Counted from the first letter of the stretch, positions 18,082 through 26,340 are shown. The stretch is DNA of 36,173 nt from Chloroflexota bacterium (GCA_030447245.1 JAUJPG010000043.1:1-36173); one strand, 5' to 3'. The notes: a model not told the origin generated them from the letters alone. A program made the numbers and translations.

Positions 18082-20073
18082 TCAGAGGGCAGCGCGAATC
18101 GCGCGCTCCACGTCGGCCTTCGACGGGAGTATCGCTTCCTCGAGCGGCGGACTGAAGGGCATTGGCGTGTGCTGGGCGCCGACGCGGCCGACCGGCGCGT
18201 CCAGCTCGTCGAACAGCTCGTGGCCGATCCGAGCGGCCAGCTCAGCTCCCAGGCCGCCGACCGTCCAGGCCTCGTGCACGACCACGGCGCGGTGGGTCTT
18301 GCGAACCGACGCGGCGACGGTCTCGAAGTCGAGCGGTGACAGGCTCCGCAAGTCGACGACCTCGACGTCGCGGCCCTCCGCGGCCAGCGACTCGGCGACC
18401 TCCAGGCACACTCGTGTCATCAGCGAGTAGGTCACGACGGTCACGTCGGCGCCCGCTCGCCGCACCGCGGCCCGACCGAGCGGCACGATGTGGTCGCCGG
18501 CCGGGACCGGCCCCTTGCTCTTCCCGAGCGCCTTGTGCTCCAGGTACATGACCGGGTTGCGGTCGGCGATCGCCGCCGCGAGCAGGCCCTTGGCGTCGGC
18601 GACGGTCGACGGAGCGACGACCTTGAGGCCCGGGAAGTGGGCGAAGACGGCCTCGAGACACTGCGAGTGCTGGGCCGCCGCCTGGCGGACGGCCCCGTCG
18701 GAGGCGCGGAAGACGAGCGGTACAGTAGCCTGGCCGCCGAACATGTAGCGGATCTTGGCGACCTGGTTGATCAGCTCGTCCATCGCCCCTAGCGTGAAGT
18801 CGACGAAGCTCATCGAGATGATCGGGCGCAGGCCGGTAATCGCTGCGCCGAGCGCGGCGGCGACGATGACGCTCTCCGAGATCGGCATGTCGACGACGCG
18901 CTCAGGGCCGAACTCGTCGTACAGGCCGGTGAACTGGCCGAAGTTGCCGCCCCAGTGGATGTCCTCGCCCATCACGACGATGCTCGAGTCGGACGCCATC
19001 GCCGCCCGCATCGCCTCACGGGTCGCCTCGCCGAAGGTCAGCTCGCGCAGCTCGCCGCCGGTCTGCTCCTCGTTCGCGCCAGAAGGTCCGAACACGTCGA
19101 CAAAGGCCTGCCCGACTTCCGGCAAGGGTGACTCGACCGCGAACCGCTCGGCCGCCTCCATCTCCCGCTGCGCGGCGTCCGCCGCCGAGTCGAGCGTCGC
19201 CCGATCGGCTCGCTCCTGGAACAGCAGCAGCTCCTCGAACCGCGGGATCGGGTCCTTGCGGCGCCACTCGGCCACCTCGTCCTTGCCACGGTACGCTTCA
19301 GGGTCGCCGACGTAGTGGCCGTAGTAGCGGTAGGTCTTCATCTCGAGCAGGGTAGGGCCATCGCCGCGCCGCGCGCGGGCGACCGCCTCGGCCATGGCGC
19401 GGTAGACCGCGAGCGCGTCGTTCCCGTCGACGACCCGACCAGGAATACCGTAGCCAACCGCGCGGTCGGCGACGTCTTCGACCGACAACGTGTGTTGAGG
19501 GTGAGTGAACTGGGCGTAGCCGTTGTTCTCACAGACGAAGATCGCCGGGAGCTTGCGGACCGCCGCGAAGTTCAGTGCCTCGTGGAACGTCCCCTTGTTG
19601 GCGGCGCCGTCGCCGAAGAAGGCAACCGCCACCTGGTCGGTCCCCCGGTAGCTGGCCGAAAACGCCGCCCCGGCGACGATCCCGAGCCCGCCGCCGACGA
19701 TGCCGTTGCAGCCGAGCATCCCGACCGAGAAGTCCGCCACGTGCATGCTGCCGCCCTTGCCGCCGCACATGCCAGTCGCCTTGCCCATGATCTCGGCGGC
19801 CATCCGGTCCATCCGGGCGCCCTTCGCCAGGGCGTGTCCGTGCCCGCGGTGGGTCGACGCGATGTAGTCGTCCTGGCGCAGCGCCGCGCACACGCCGGCC
19901 GCGACCGCCTCCTCGCCGACGTAGACGTGCACGAAGCCGGGCAGCTTGCCGGCCAGGAACAGCTCCCGCATCCGCTCCTCGAATACCCGGATGCGCCACA
20001 TCTCGGCATGGATCTGAAGCAGGACCTCGGCAGGGACGTCGGCGGCCGTGGCAGCGTGTTCGGCGAGCGTCAT
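18082..20073 (-). CDS. fused E1 alpha-beta component of a thiamine-dependent 2-oxoacid dehydrogenase
   Basis: 663 aa, combining two subunits that are usually separate. Residues 1-330 are E1 alpha: STHRGHGH at 73-80 and the thiamine diphosphate motif GDG (154-156) ... NN (183-184), typical of pyruvate, branched-chain or acetoin dehydrogenases. A short linker (about 330-340) leads to E1 beta: TFGEATREAM, then GEDIHWGGNFGQFTGL (catalytic Glu 370), SMSFVDFTLGAMDELINQ and the C-terminal domain ending in ILPSKADVERAI. It decarboxylates a 2-oxoacid and transfers the acyl group to a lipoyl E2. No E2 or E3 gene is in the window. GAGG five bases before the ATG. It is co-directional with the SDR at 20202-20993. 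Confidence 0.9.
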   Translation of the reverse strand: MTLAEHAATAADVPAEVLLQIHAEMWRIRVFEERMRELFLAGKLPGFVHVYVGEEAVAAGVCAALRQDDYIASTHRGHGHALAKGARMDRMAAEIMGKATGMCGGKGGSMHVADFSVGMLGCNGIVGGGLGIVAGAAFSASYRGTDQVAVAFFGDGAANKGTFHEALNFAAVRKLPAIFVCENNGYAQFTHPQHTLSVEDVADRAVGYGIPGRVVDGNDALAVYRAMAEAVARARRGDGPTLLEMKTYRYYGHYVGDPEAYRGKDEVAEWRRKDPIPRFEELLLFQERADRATLDSAADAAQREMEAAERFAVESPLPEVGQAFVDVFGPSGANEEQTGGELRELTFGEATREAMRAAMASDSSIVVMGEDIHWGGNFGQFTGLYDEFGPERVVDMPISESVIVAAALGAAITGLRPIISMSFVDFTLGAMDELINQVAKIRYMFGGQATVPLVFRASDGAVRQAAAQHSQCLEAVFAHFPGLKVVAPSTVADAKGLLAAAIADRNPVMYLEHKALGKSKGPVPAGDHIVPLGRAAVRRAGADVTVVTYSLMTRVCLEVAESLAAEGRDVEVVDLRSLSPLDFETVAASVRKTHRAVVVHEAWTVGGLGAELAARIGHELFDELDAPVGRVGAQHTPMPFSPPLEEAILPSKADVERAIRAAL

Positions 20074-20080
20074 GGAAACC

Positions 20081-20194
20081 TCAACTATCTATTGGTGGCC
20101 CCGTCGTCAGGCCGGCGGCGTACTGGTCGACGATGATCGGCAGCTCGTCCGTAGCCATGCCGCTGGCCTCCTCGCCGTAGCGGGTTCCGATCAC
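20081..20194 (-). CDS. possible 37-aa small protein
   Basis: A GTG-initiated frame fills most of the 128 bases between the SDR stop and the E1 start on the same strand. It begins 8 bases after the SDR stop, so it could be translationally coupled. The product is acidic to neutral (GTRYGEEASGMATDELPI...), with no membrane segment or known motif. It could instead be a gene fragment or chance. Confidence 0.3.
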   Translation of the reverse strand: MIGTRYGEEASGMATDELPIIVDQYAAGLTTGPPIDS

Positions 20195-20201
20195 GAGCCG
20201 C

Positions 20202-20993
20202 TCACTGCGCGGTGTACCCGCCGTCCGCCACCAGGACGTGACCGGTCACGAACGACGACGCGTTCGAGCACAGGAACAGCGCCGGCCCGACCATCTCCTC
20301 CGGCGTACCGAACCGGCCGACCGGGTGCTTCTCGCGGAAGTCGAGGTAGAACTGCGGCTCCTTCTCCACCTGCCGGGCGACCATCGGGGTCTCGATTACG
20401 CCTGGTGCGATGGCGTTGACCCGCACGTTCCGGCGGGCCCACTCGACCGCGAGCGCCCGGGTAAGCTGGACGACTCCGCCCTTGCTCGCCAGGTACGCTG
20501 GGTTGCCCTGGTAGCCGACGAGACCGGCGATCGACGCGATGTTGACGATCCGGCCGTCGCCGGCCGCGAGCATCACCCGCCCGGCCGCGCGGCAGCACAG
20601 GAACGTGCCGGTCAGGTTGATGCTCAGGACCTGCTCGAAGCGCTCCAGCTCGTAATCCTCAGCCGCGCCGCGCGCGCCGATCCCGGCCGAGTTGATCAGG
20701 ATGTCGAGCCGTCCGAAGCGCCGGACGACGTGCCGACCCGCGTCGTCGACCGCCGCCGCGTCGGTGACGTCCAGCCCGATCGCGACTGCGTCGCCGCCGG
20801 CCGCCACAAGCTGGGCGACGGTCGATTCGGCGGCTTCGAGGTCGCGGTCGCCGATCGCGACCGACGCCCCCGCCGCGGCCAGGCCGAGGGCCATCGCTCG
20901 GCCTAGGGCACCGCCCCCGCCGGTGACGAGCGCCGAGCGCTCGTCCAGACGGAACAGCTTTAGGCCAGCAGTCGGACTCGGACGGTCGGCCAT
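20202..20993 (-). CDS. short-chain dehydrogenase/reductase (second SDR)
   Basis: 263 aa, classical SDR. The ATG at 20993 has GGAGG just upstream; the frame further upstream runs through the divergent promoter and is not coding. Cofactor loop TGGGGALGRAMA, an acidic residue after the second strand (GDRDLEAAE) suggesting NAD, NSAGIGARG, catalytic Ser in NIASIAG, YLASK, and NAIAPGVIETPMV. It ends normally at VADGGYTAQ. It likely oxidises an alcohol group of a sugar, polyol or hydroxyacid. It is divergent from the aldolase gene across a 120-base shared promoter region and upstream of the fused E1 gene on the same strand. Confidence 0.9.
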   Translation of the reverse strand: MADRPSPTAGLKLFRLDERSALVTGGGGALGRAMALGLAAAGASVAIGDRDLEAAESTVAQLVAAGGDAVAIGLDVTDAAAVDDAGRHVVRRFGRLDILINSAGIGARGAAEDYELERFEQVLSINLTGTFLCCRAAGRVMLAAGDGRIVNIASIAGLVGYQGNPAYLASKGGVVQLTRALAVEWARRNVRVNAIAPGVIETPMVARQVEKEPQFYLDFREKHPVGRFGTPEEMVGPALFLCSNASSFVTGHVLVADGGYTAQ

Positions 20994-21005
20994 CACGCCT
21001 CCGCG

Positions 21006-21034
21006 TTGGACCCGTGTGAAAGTGGGGATAACAT
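21006..21034 (+). promoter_or_regulatory. candidate promoter of the aldolase/2-hydroxyacid dehydrogenase pair
   Basis: TTGGAC, a 17-base spacer and TAACAT stand 80 bases before the aldolase ATG. The hexamers match the sigma70 consensus only in part (3/6 and 4/6); the exact spacing and position are the main support. On the other strand TAGACG-17-TATGTT could serve the divergent SDR, with its -10 inside the same palindrome. Confidence 0.4.
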
Positions 21035-21043
21035 ATCTGATCC
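21026..21043. promoter_or_regulatory. imperfect 18-bp palindrome, likely repressor operator
   Basis: GGATAACATATCTGATCC has 14 of 18 positions in dyad symmetry. It lies over the candidate -10 elements of both divergent transcription units. The spacing and AT-rich centre look like a GntR- or LacI-type operator. No regulator gene of those families is present in the window. Confidence 0.5.
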
Positions 21044-21113
21044 TCCCGTGGCCGTCTACACGCACCTTCGGGGCCGGCGTCGGCGGCGGGCGGGCTGTCA
21101 GAAGGAGGTCCCG

Positions 21114-21926
21114 ATGCGACCGAACGAGGTACGACGGCGCCTTGAGGCTGGGCTGCCGACGCTCGGAGCGACCGTTTCGAGCGCCAGTCCGCTCGTGGCC
21201 GAGATCATGGGGCACCTCGGGTACGACTGGGTCTTGCTGGACTTGCAGCACGGCGAGAACAATCTTGGCAACATCGCGGCCCTGCTGACCGCGATCAGTG
21301 CGACTCCGACGACGCCGTGGGTCCGGGTGGTCTCGAACGACGGACCCCTGATCCAGCGCGTGCTCGACCTCGGCGCCTACGGCGTCGTCGTGCCGCTGGT
21401 CAACACCGCTCGTGAGGCCCAGGCTGCCGTTCGCGCCATGCGTTACCCGCCAGGCGGCGAACGAAGCTGGGGCCCGATCCGTGGCGCGCTGTATGGCGGG
21501 TCGGACTACCACGCCGGCGCGGAGCGCGAGCTCCAGCTGGTGGTGATGATCGAGACTGCGGAGGGCATCAAGAACGCAGAGGAGATCCTTGCCGTCGACG
21601 GCGTGGACGGTTGTCTGATCGGGACCAACGACTTCAGCCTGTCGTTCGGCCTACCACCGCGGCCGGTTCCGGACAGCGCGCCGATGGACCCGCGGGTCGA
21701 AGACGCCGTTAGGAAGGTCCTTGAAGCGGCCCATCGGAACGGCAAGGCCCCGGGCATCTTCACCACGGATGCGGAAATGGCGAGCGAGCGGGTGCGCCAG
21801 GGTTTTCGGATCGTCTCGCTCCTCGGCGACGTCGCCGGGCTGCGGGCCGGCTGCGGGGCGATGCTGCGGTCGGTCCGCCAGGCGGCCGATCAAGTCGGCG
21901 GCGTTGGACGAGACGCCGGGCGATGA
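21114..21926 (+). CDS. HpcH/HpaI-family class II aldolase
   Basis: 270 aa; AAGGAGG (21102-21108) fixes the start at 21114. This family cleaves 2-keto-3-deoxy acids or 4-hydroxy-2-oxoacids to pyruvate and an aldehyde with a divalent metal. Visible are H46 (LDLQHGENN, the catalytic His with its Asp), R71, the loop [12 protein letters not shown] at 110-121, metal ligand E147 (MIETAEG) and metal ligand D173 ([11 protein letters not shown]). All residues needed for catalysis are present. Its stop overlaps the next gene's ATG (ATGA). The neighbourhood of acid-sugar dehydratases fits a 2-keto-3-deoxy sugar acid as substrate (inference). Confidence 0.9.
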   Translation: MRPNEVRRRLEAGLPTLGATVSSASPLVAEIMGHLGYDWVLLDLQHGENNLGNIAALLTAISATPTTPWVRVVSNDGPLIQRVLDLGAYGVVVPLVNTAREAQAAVRAMRYPPGGERSWGPIRGALYGGSDYHAGAERELQLVVMIETAEGIKNAEEILAVDGVDGCLIGTNDFSLSFGLPPRPVPDSAPMDPRVEDAVRKVLEAAHRNGKAPGIFTTDAEMASERVRQGFRIVSLLGDVAGLRAGCGAMLRSVRQAADQVGGVGRDAGR

Positions 21927-22900
21927 CGACGGTGCTGTTCGCCCTCGCGGACGCACGCCCGGTTGCGGACTCCTGGATCGCCGCCCTCGAAGCGGCTGGC
22001 TGCTCGGTTCGGTTCGCACAGACCAGGCCGTCGACACCAACCGCTGAGGTGATTCGGCTGCTCGACGGGTGCGAGGCGGTGGTGGCCGGTGGTGAGCCGT
22101 ACACCGACGCCGTGTTCGCCTCGGCGCCGGCGCTCCGTCACGTCGCGCGCTTCGGCGTCGGCTACGACGCCGTCGACCTCTCGGCCGCGACTCGCCACGG
22201 GGTGGTCGTAACGACGACGCCCGGCACGAACGACTGGGCAGTAGCCGACCACGCCATCGGGCTGATGCTCGATCTCGCGCACGCGATCTCGAGGCACGAT
22301 CGGCGGGTCCGGCGCGGCGAGTGGGGAGCGATCCGCGGCACCGACGTCTGGCAGAAGACGCTCGGTATCGTCGGCCTGGGGCGGATCGGCCGCGGTGTGG
22401 CGCGGCGCGGTCGCGGCTTCGACATGCGGGTCATCGCCTGCGAGCCGTTTCCGGATTCGACGTTCGTCGAAGAGCAAGCAATCGAGCTGGTTCCGCTCGA
22501 GGAAGTGTTCCGCCAGGCCGACTTCGTCTCGCTGCACCTACCGCTCTCGACCGAGACGGAGCGGCTCGTCGACGCCGCTGCGCTGGCGCTGATGAAGCCG
22601 ACCGCCTTCTTGATCAACACCGCTCGCGGCGGCCTGGTCGACGAGGATGCGCTCTACGAGGCGCTCCGCGTCGACCGGATTGCCGGAGCCGGCCTGGATG
22701 CCTGGACGGTCGAGCCGATGACCGACCGCCGCTGGTCGGAGCTGGAGAACGTCGTGCTGACACCCCACAGCGCGCCCGCGACCCGGGAAGTCTGGGAGGC
22801 CGCCGGCAACATGGCGGCCGAGCAGATCCTGGCCTTGCTGGGCGATGAGCGCCCGCGCGGGATCCTGAACCCTGAGGTCTGGGAACGGCGCAAAACGTGA
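21923..22900 (+). CDS. D-isomer-specific 2-hydroxyacid dehydrogenase
   Basis: 325 aa, NAD(P)-dependent. The N-terminal substrate domain has [10 protein letters not shown]. The Rossmann loop GLGRIG is at 151-156 (within [13 protein letters not shown]). The catalytic triad R235 (INTARGG), E264 and H282 (LTPHSAP) is complete. It resembles phosphoglycerate, glyoxylate or hydroxypyruvate reductase-like members; the exact substrate is not determinable. Coupled by a four-base overlap to the aldolase gene, it probably reduces or oxidises a product of that cleavage, such as a hydroxypyruvate-type or aldehyde-derived acid (inference). Confidence 0.9.
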   Translation: MTTVLFALADARPVADSWIAALEAAGCSVRFAQTRPSTPTAEVIRLLDGCEAVVAGGEPYTDAVFASAPALRHVARFGVGYDAVDLSAATRHGVVVTTTPGTNDWAVADHAIGLMLDLAHAISRHDRRVRRGEWGAIRGTDVWQKTLGIVGLGRIGRGVARRGRGFDMRVIACEPFPDSTFVEEQAIELVPLEEVFRQADFVSLHLPLSTETERLVDAAALALMKPTAFLINTARGGLVDEDALYEALRVDRIAGAGLDAWTVEPMTDRRWSELENVVLTPHSAPATREVWEAAGNMAAEQILALLGDERPRGILNPEVWERRKT

Positions 22901-22952
22901 ACGGCAGATAGCTGCGATGCTGGCGCGTGCTGCCCCCGGGCGCGCGTACGAG

Positions 22953-23435
22953 CTAGGCCGAGTCCCACTGCGCCGGACCGTCTTCGGCGTACCCGCACTG
23001 CTCGCACGGGCTGTAGTGGTGGGTGGCCGGGGGCATTGCAACCGCGAGCCTCAGCGTGTCCTGGTCCCCGACAGTGGTGATGTGGTGCACGGTCCCGCGC
23101 GGGACCCAGACAATGTCGTCCTTGGCGGCCTCGACCACCGCGCCGCCGGTCAGCTCCCAGCGAAGTCGCCCGGCCATCACCACCCACCACTCATCAAAGT
23201 CACGGTGCCAGTGCGGCCGGTTGCCACCCCCGGGTGGCGCGGCGATCAGCGTGACCAGATTCCGCTCGTCCTGGACGATGCGCACGGCCCATGGCGGCGG
23301 CCCCATCCTCGCGGCGACGTCGGCGATGCGCGTGTGCAGGACATTCGGCCAGCTTTCGTTGATCAAGCGCGGCGGGATCGGCCCGGTGACCAGGTCGGTG
23401 ACCTTCAGCGTCGACTCAGGCTTCAAGTCGGCCAT
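22953..23435 (-). CDS. cupin-domain protein with a CxxC tail
   Basis: 160 aa, one cupin. Metal-site residues are H75 and H77 (PHWHRD), E82 (DEWWVV) and H117/H118 (GTVHHIT), the full set for a mononuclear metal, so catalysis (dioxygenase or isomerase type) is possible. After the barrel comes HHYSPCEQCGYAEDG with C144 and C147, which could bind a second metal. The start is ATG 23435 with AGGAG eleven bases upstream. It converges with the 2-hydroxyacid dehydrogenase gene. I know no specific function for this form. Confidence 0.82.
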   Translation of the reverse strand: MADLKPESTLKVTDLVTGPIPPRLINESWPNVLHTRIADVAARMGPPPWAVRIVQDERNLVTLIAAPPGGGNRPHWHRDFDEWWVVMAGRLRWELTGGAVVEAAKDDIVWVPRGTVHHITTVGDQDTLRLAVAMPPATHHYSPCEQCGYAEDGPAQWDSA

Positions 23436-23552
23436 CTGATCGTGACTCCTCTGGGCGTCTCGACTGCACCGACGCGGCGACCTTCCGGGCCCGTTGTGAC
23501 CGTCGGCGGGCAGTTCGGCATCGGGCGCAGCTGACCGGCACCCGGAGCCATG

Positions 23553-23855
23553 CTACCCCAGCGTGAGAGCAGCACCGTAATCCCGCGGCTCCGCGCCGCG
23601 ACCGCCGAAGCGACGATAGCGCTCGAAGAGATCGTCGAGCACCTGACAGGCAGGGCCCACGGTGAGCGGAAGACTCGCGGACGTGAGGCTCAACTCAACT
23701 CGACCGGCGCGATGCACAGCGTTGCCAGGAGGGCCCCGTGGATCTGGATCTCGGGAATGATGCCTGGGCTGCTGAAGTTCCCGAGGGTCGTTAGGCCGGC
23801 CATCGGCAGATCCGCTTTCCTGGAGCCAGAGCGGGAAGGTCGACACGGGATCCAT
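23553..23855 (-). other. possible degraded or frameshifted small gene, unidentified
   Basis: Between the cupin and the dienelactone hydrolase genes lie 498 bases. On the minus strand an ATG at 23855 with AGGAG nearby opens MDPVSTFPLWLQESG. The neighbouring frame then reads protein-like (ADLPMAGLTTLGNFSSPG, IPEIQIHGALLATLCIAP) to a stop at 23690, and the first frame resumes with CQVLDDLFERYRRFGG to 23553. It looks like a coding stretch cut by one or two indels. I cannot assign a family. Confidence 0.3.
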
Positions 23856-23933
23856 ACTCTCCTACCATGCTCCACGCGAGCTGCCAACAATTCAGCGCGG
23901 ACGTCGACGTCGCGGCTGGTATCGGAGGACACC

Positions 23934-24698
23934 ATGTGGAACATGTTCAGGACGGACGCCGAGGGCGGCATGGTCGCCGGGGTTTCTCGGATCACCGGCG
24001 GTGGGGGCAACGAGATCCACGCGTACATCGCCCGACCGGATGGTCCTGGACCGTACCCGGGCGTCGTGCTCATGCACCATCTGCCGGGCTGGGATGAGTT
24101 CTACCGCGAGTTCTCCCGCCGCTTCGCGGACCACGGCTTCATCGCGATCTGCCCGAATCTTTACGAGCAATTTGGCCACGGCACCGCAGACGACGTCACC
24201 GCCAGGGCACGCGGCGAGGGTGGCGTGGCCGACGACAGCGTGGTCGCGGATGCCGAGGCCGCGAGGGATTGGGTGACGTCCCAGCCGACCAGCAACGGCA
24301 AGGTGGGGATCATCGGCACCTGCTCGGGTGGCCGGCACGCGGTGCTGGTCGCTTCCCGCGTCCAAGGCTTCGGCGCGGTGGCCGACCTCTGGGGCGGTCG
24401 CGTCGTGATGCCCCCGGAGCAGCTCAGCGAAAGGCAGCCGGTGGCGCCGATCGATTATGTCGGCGGGTTGAGCGCGCCGCTCATCGGCCTGTTCGGCAAT
24501 GACGACCAGTCGCCGAGCCCGGCCGAGGTGGATCAGCACGAAGCAGCGCTGCAGCAGAACGGCAAGAGCTACATCTTCCACCGCTATGACAGCGCCGGCC
24601 ATGGCTTCTTCTACTATCACACCCCAAACTACCGTCCGCAGCAGGCCATGGACGGCTGGAACAAGGTCGAAGACTTCTTCAATCAGCACCTGGTGTAG
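23934..24698 (+). CDS. dienelactone hydrolase family protein
   Basis: 254-aa alpha/beta hydrolase with a Cys nucleophile. GGAGG five bases before this ATG decides the start. VVLMHHLPGWDEFYREFSRRFADHGF is followed by the elbow GTCSGGR with C130; acid D190/D191 (FGNDDQSPS) and H223 (SAGHGF) complete the triad. The family hydrolyses dienelactones and other enol-lactones or esters in aromatic degradation, but many members have other substrates. It sits 49 bases upstream of the DUF6295-like gene on the same strand, a likely operon. No aromatic ring-cleavage gene is nearby. Confidence 0.9.
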   Translation: MWNMFRTDAEGGMVAGVSRITGGGGNEIHAYIARPDGPGPYPGVVLMHHLPGWDEFYREFSRRFADHGFIAICPNLYEQFGHGTADDVTARARGEGGVADDSVVADAEAARDWVTSQPTSNGKVGIIGTCSGGRHAVLVASRVQGFGAVADLWGGRVVMPPEQLSERQPVAPIDYVGGLSAPLIGLFGNDDQSPSPAEVDQHEAALQQNGKSYIFHRYDSAGHGFFYYHTPNYRPQQAMDGWNKVEDFFNQHLV

Positions 24699-24747
24699 GG
24701 CAGCATCCGGGGTAACGCCAGCACACGACCGAGAGGTACAGCGCACG

Positions 24748-25014
24748 ATGTGCACGATGATCGCGATGAAGACGCCTGTGACTGGGGGAGGGAAGGGCCC
24801 GCGAGGGTGGTTCCCGGTCAGCCAGGTGAACGTGGGCTATGACCACGCCAGCTACCTGCAGCGCGAGCACGCGCTGCTGCTCGACTTCGTCAACCCGGTG
24901 CTCGATCCGGGCGCGCGGGTGGCCGTGGAGCTCGATATCGCCTCCGGCAAGGCGCTGATCGCGCAGCTCCAGGCGGCCATCGAAGCCGCCGAGCAGAGCG
25001 GCATCAGGGAGTAA
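24748..25014 (+). CDS. DUF6295-like small protein
   Basis: 88 aa, beginning MCTMIAMKT, then GKGPRGWFPVSQVNVGYDH, HALLLDFVNPV and PGARVAVELDIASGKALIAQL. I recognise the pattern as that of the uncharacterised DUF6295 family, which often occurs beside dienelactone-hydrolase-type genes (from memory). The conserved Cys2 and the WFPV/YDH motifs suggest a small enzyme or binding protein rather than a regulator. The ribosome site (GAGAGG) lies 12 bases upstream, rather far. Its function is unknown. Confidence 0.7.
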   Translation: MCTMIAMKTPVTGGGKGPRGWFPVSQVNVGYDHASYLQREHALLLDFVNPVLDPGARVAVELDIASGKALIAQLQAAIEAAEQSGIRE

Positions 25015-25361
25015 GCCCCGAGCGAGCTGCCTCGCCGCCCAAAGGGATGTCCCCAGCTCGGGATCCTTAGTCAGCGGCGACGGAACCGCGGCTGGGGACA
25101 CCTTGGTGAGGATCGGTGTGAGGTCAAGCGCGGTGGCGACGACCCGGGTGATCGTCGTCGACGCCCAGCCGTGCACCTCGGGCCTGGAGCTCGGACCCGC
25201 CCACGGTGGTCATGGACCCGGCCGACCGCGGGAACGAGACCGTCCTGCGCGACGACTTCGACGGGCGGGAGCGCAGCCGCGAGGAGCCCGGGATCGGCGG
25301 AAGACACCGAAGTACCACGAGGGCGGCAGGCGGCAGGGGTGGAGTCGGCCAGAGCGGTCGA
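25015..25361. other. intergenic gap, nothing recognisable
   Basis: 347 bases between the DUF6295-like gene and the XRE regulator. Minus-strand frames here contain protein-like runs (ITRVVATALDLTPILTKV near 25150-25100) but no start, motif or family that I can name. No hairpin or promoter was noticed. Confidence 0.4.
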
Positions 25362-25607
25362 TTAGCTGCCAGGCTCGGGATCGGTGCTCCCTTCCAGCAG
25401 CATGCGCCGGGCCTCGGACGGCCTGGCGGCCAGCTTCTCGAACGCCCCGGCGAGAACCTCGAGCTCGCCGGCCGCCGGACGTTCCCGGCGCGCCTCGAAG
25501 CGCTTGAGCTGATCGATCGGAATCCCGGCCTCGGCGGCGAGCGCCTCCTGGGTGATCCCGAACCGCCGCCGGCACTTCACAATTCGTGCGCTCACATCTG
25601 CGTTCAT
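25362..25607 (-). CDS. XRE-family HTH transcriptional regulator
   Basis: 81 aa, a single helix-turn-helix domain. RIVKCRRRFGITQEALAAEAGIPIDQLKRFEARRERPAAGELEVLAGAF matches the lambda-Cro/CI HTH fold: helix 2 TQEALAAEAG, recognition helix PIDQLKRFEARR. GGGAGGG eight bases before the ATG. No effector domain follows, so it acts as a bare DNA-binding protein, probably a repressor of a nearby or its own promoter (inference). About 730 bases of gene-free DNA lie upstream of it. Confidence 0.8.
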   Translation of the reverse strand: MNADVSARIVKCRRRFGITQEALAAEAGIPIDQLKRFEARRERPAAGELEVLAGAFEKLAARPSEARRMLLEGSTDPEPGS

Positions 25608-26061
25608 GGGGTATGCCCTCCCGCCCGGCTCACGGACTCTCCACCTTGCCCGCCGCTGCAGCCTGGCCCGGCAGCCCTCGCTCGCGCCCGATCCGTGGGT
25701 GACCCCCGCCAGGCCCGCGCTCGTCCGCGCCCGACATGGACGTTTGTCGCGTCCTTCCGTGATCGCACCGCGCGCTCGCCGATCTCACCTGCCAGGCCCA
25801 GGCACTCGGCCGGGAAGACTGGCCCAGTCCGTTGCCCAGCACCGTCAGCGCTCGCCCACGCCAGGCCGGCGCGGCCGCCGGAGTGGCACGTCGGGAACCT
25901 CCTCGGAAGGCTCGGACCGTGGCCGCGGGCGTAGCTCGTTGCCCGGGGGGCCGAGCGCGCAGGGGCCACGGCCGAAGTGAGCGCATCGGCCCCGCTCATC
26001 ATACCGTGCGCGCGGCCCTGGACCCGTGTCTCGCGGCGGGTGACGCCGAGCCGCCCTCCAA

Positions 26062-26114
26062 AAAACCCCGTACCGCAACCCCGAGCTTCCACAAAACCCC
26101 GTACCGAAACCCCG
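26062..26114. repeat. direct repeat, two 22-bp copies 31 bp apart
   Basis: The copies at 26062-26083 and 26093-26114 differ at one base. Each contains two AACCCCG blocks separated by TACCG. The second copy runs into a hairpin. No other copy was noticed in this window. It may belong to an interspersed repeat family. Confidence 0.75.
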
Positions 26115-26132
26115 TACTAGCACGGGGGTTTC
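26106..26132. repeat. palindrome/hairpin next to the direct repeat
   Basis: GAAACCCCGT pairs with ACGGGGGTTTC across a six-base loop with one bulged G. It is far from any gene end, so a terminator role is unlikely; a REP-like element or a binding site fits better. Confidence 0.6.
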
Positions 26133-26340
26133 CGGCTTGCCCGTGCCGTAAAGTGGGAACGGATCGGCGGACGAGCGCGCAAGGCTAGGCGCTCCGTTCA
26201 ATTCGTCCGGGAGGTGGAGCGATGCGAGCGACGCGGCTGTCGTGCCTGGGCCGGCGCTCGTGAGACGGCAGCAGAGCACATTCGTCGTGTGGGGTGATGA
26301 CGAGTCGATCGTCTGATGAAGGACCGTCTGGAGGAAAGTC

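Larger units (their letters stand above)
25608..26340. other. gene-poor divergent region with repeat and hairpin
   Basis: 733 bases between the divergent XRE and secreted-protein genes. Long frames here are Arg/Pro/Ala-rich and not convincing. It holds the direct repeat and hairpin at 26062-26132 (listed). It also has a 13-codon frame at 26222-26263 with GGGAGGTGGAG before its ATG, which could be a leader peptide. The real promoters were not identified. Confidence 0.5.

Noticed and set aside
18082..20073. Transketolase or acetolactate synthase for the fused protein
   Set aside because: GDG...NN in an E1 alpha context, followed by a full E1 beta half, fits 2-oxoacid dehydrogenase E1 instead.
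21006..21113. N-terminal extension of the aldolase
   Set aside because: AAGGAGG before 21114 and normal family length fix the later start.
26062..26132. CRISPR array
   Set aside because: Only two copies with a 9-base spacer, no cas genes.
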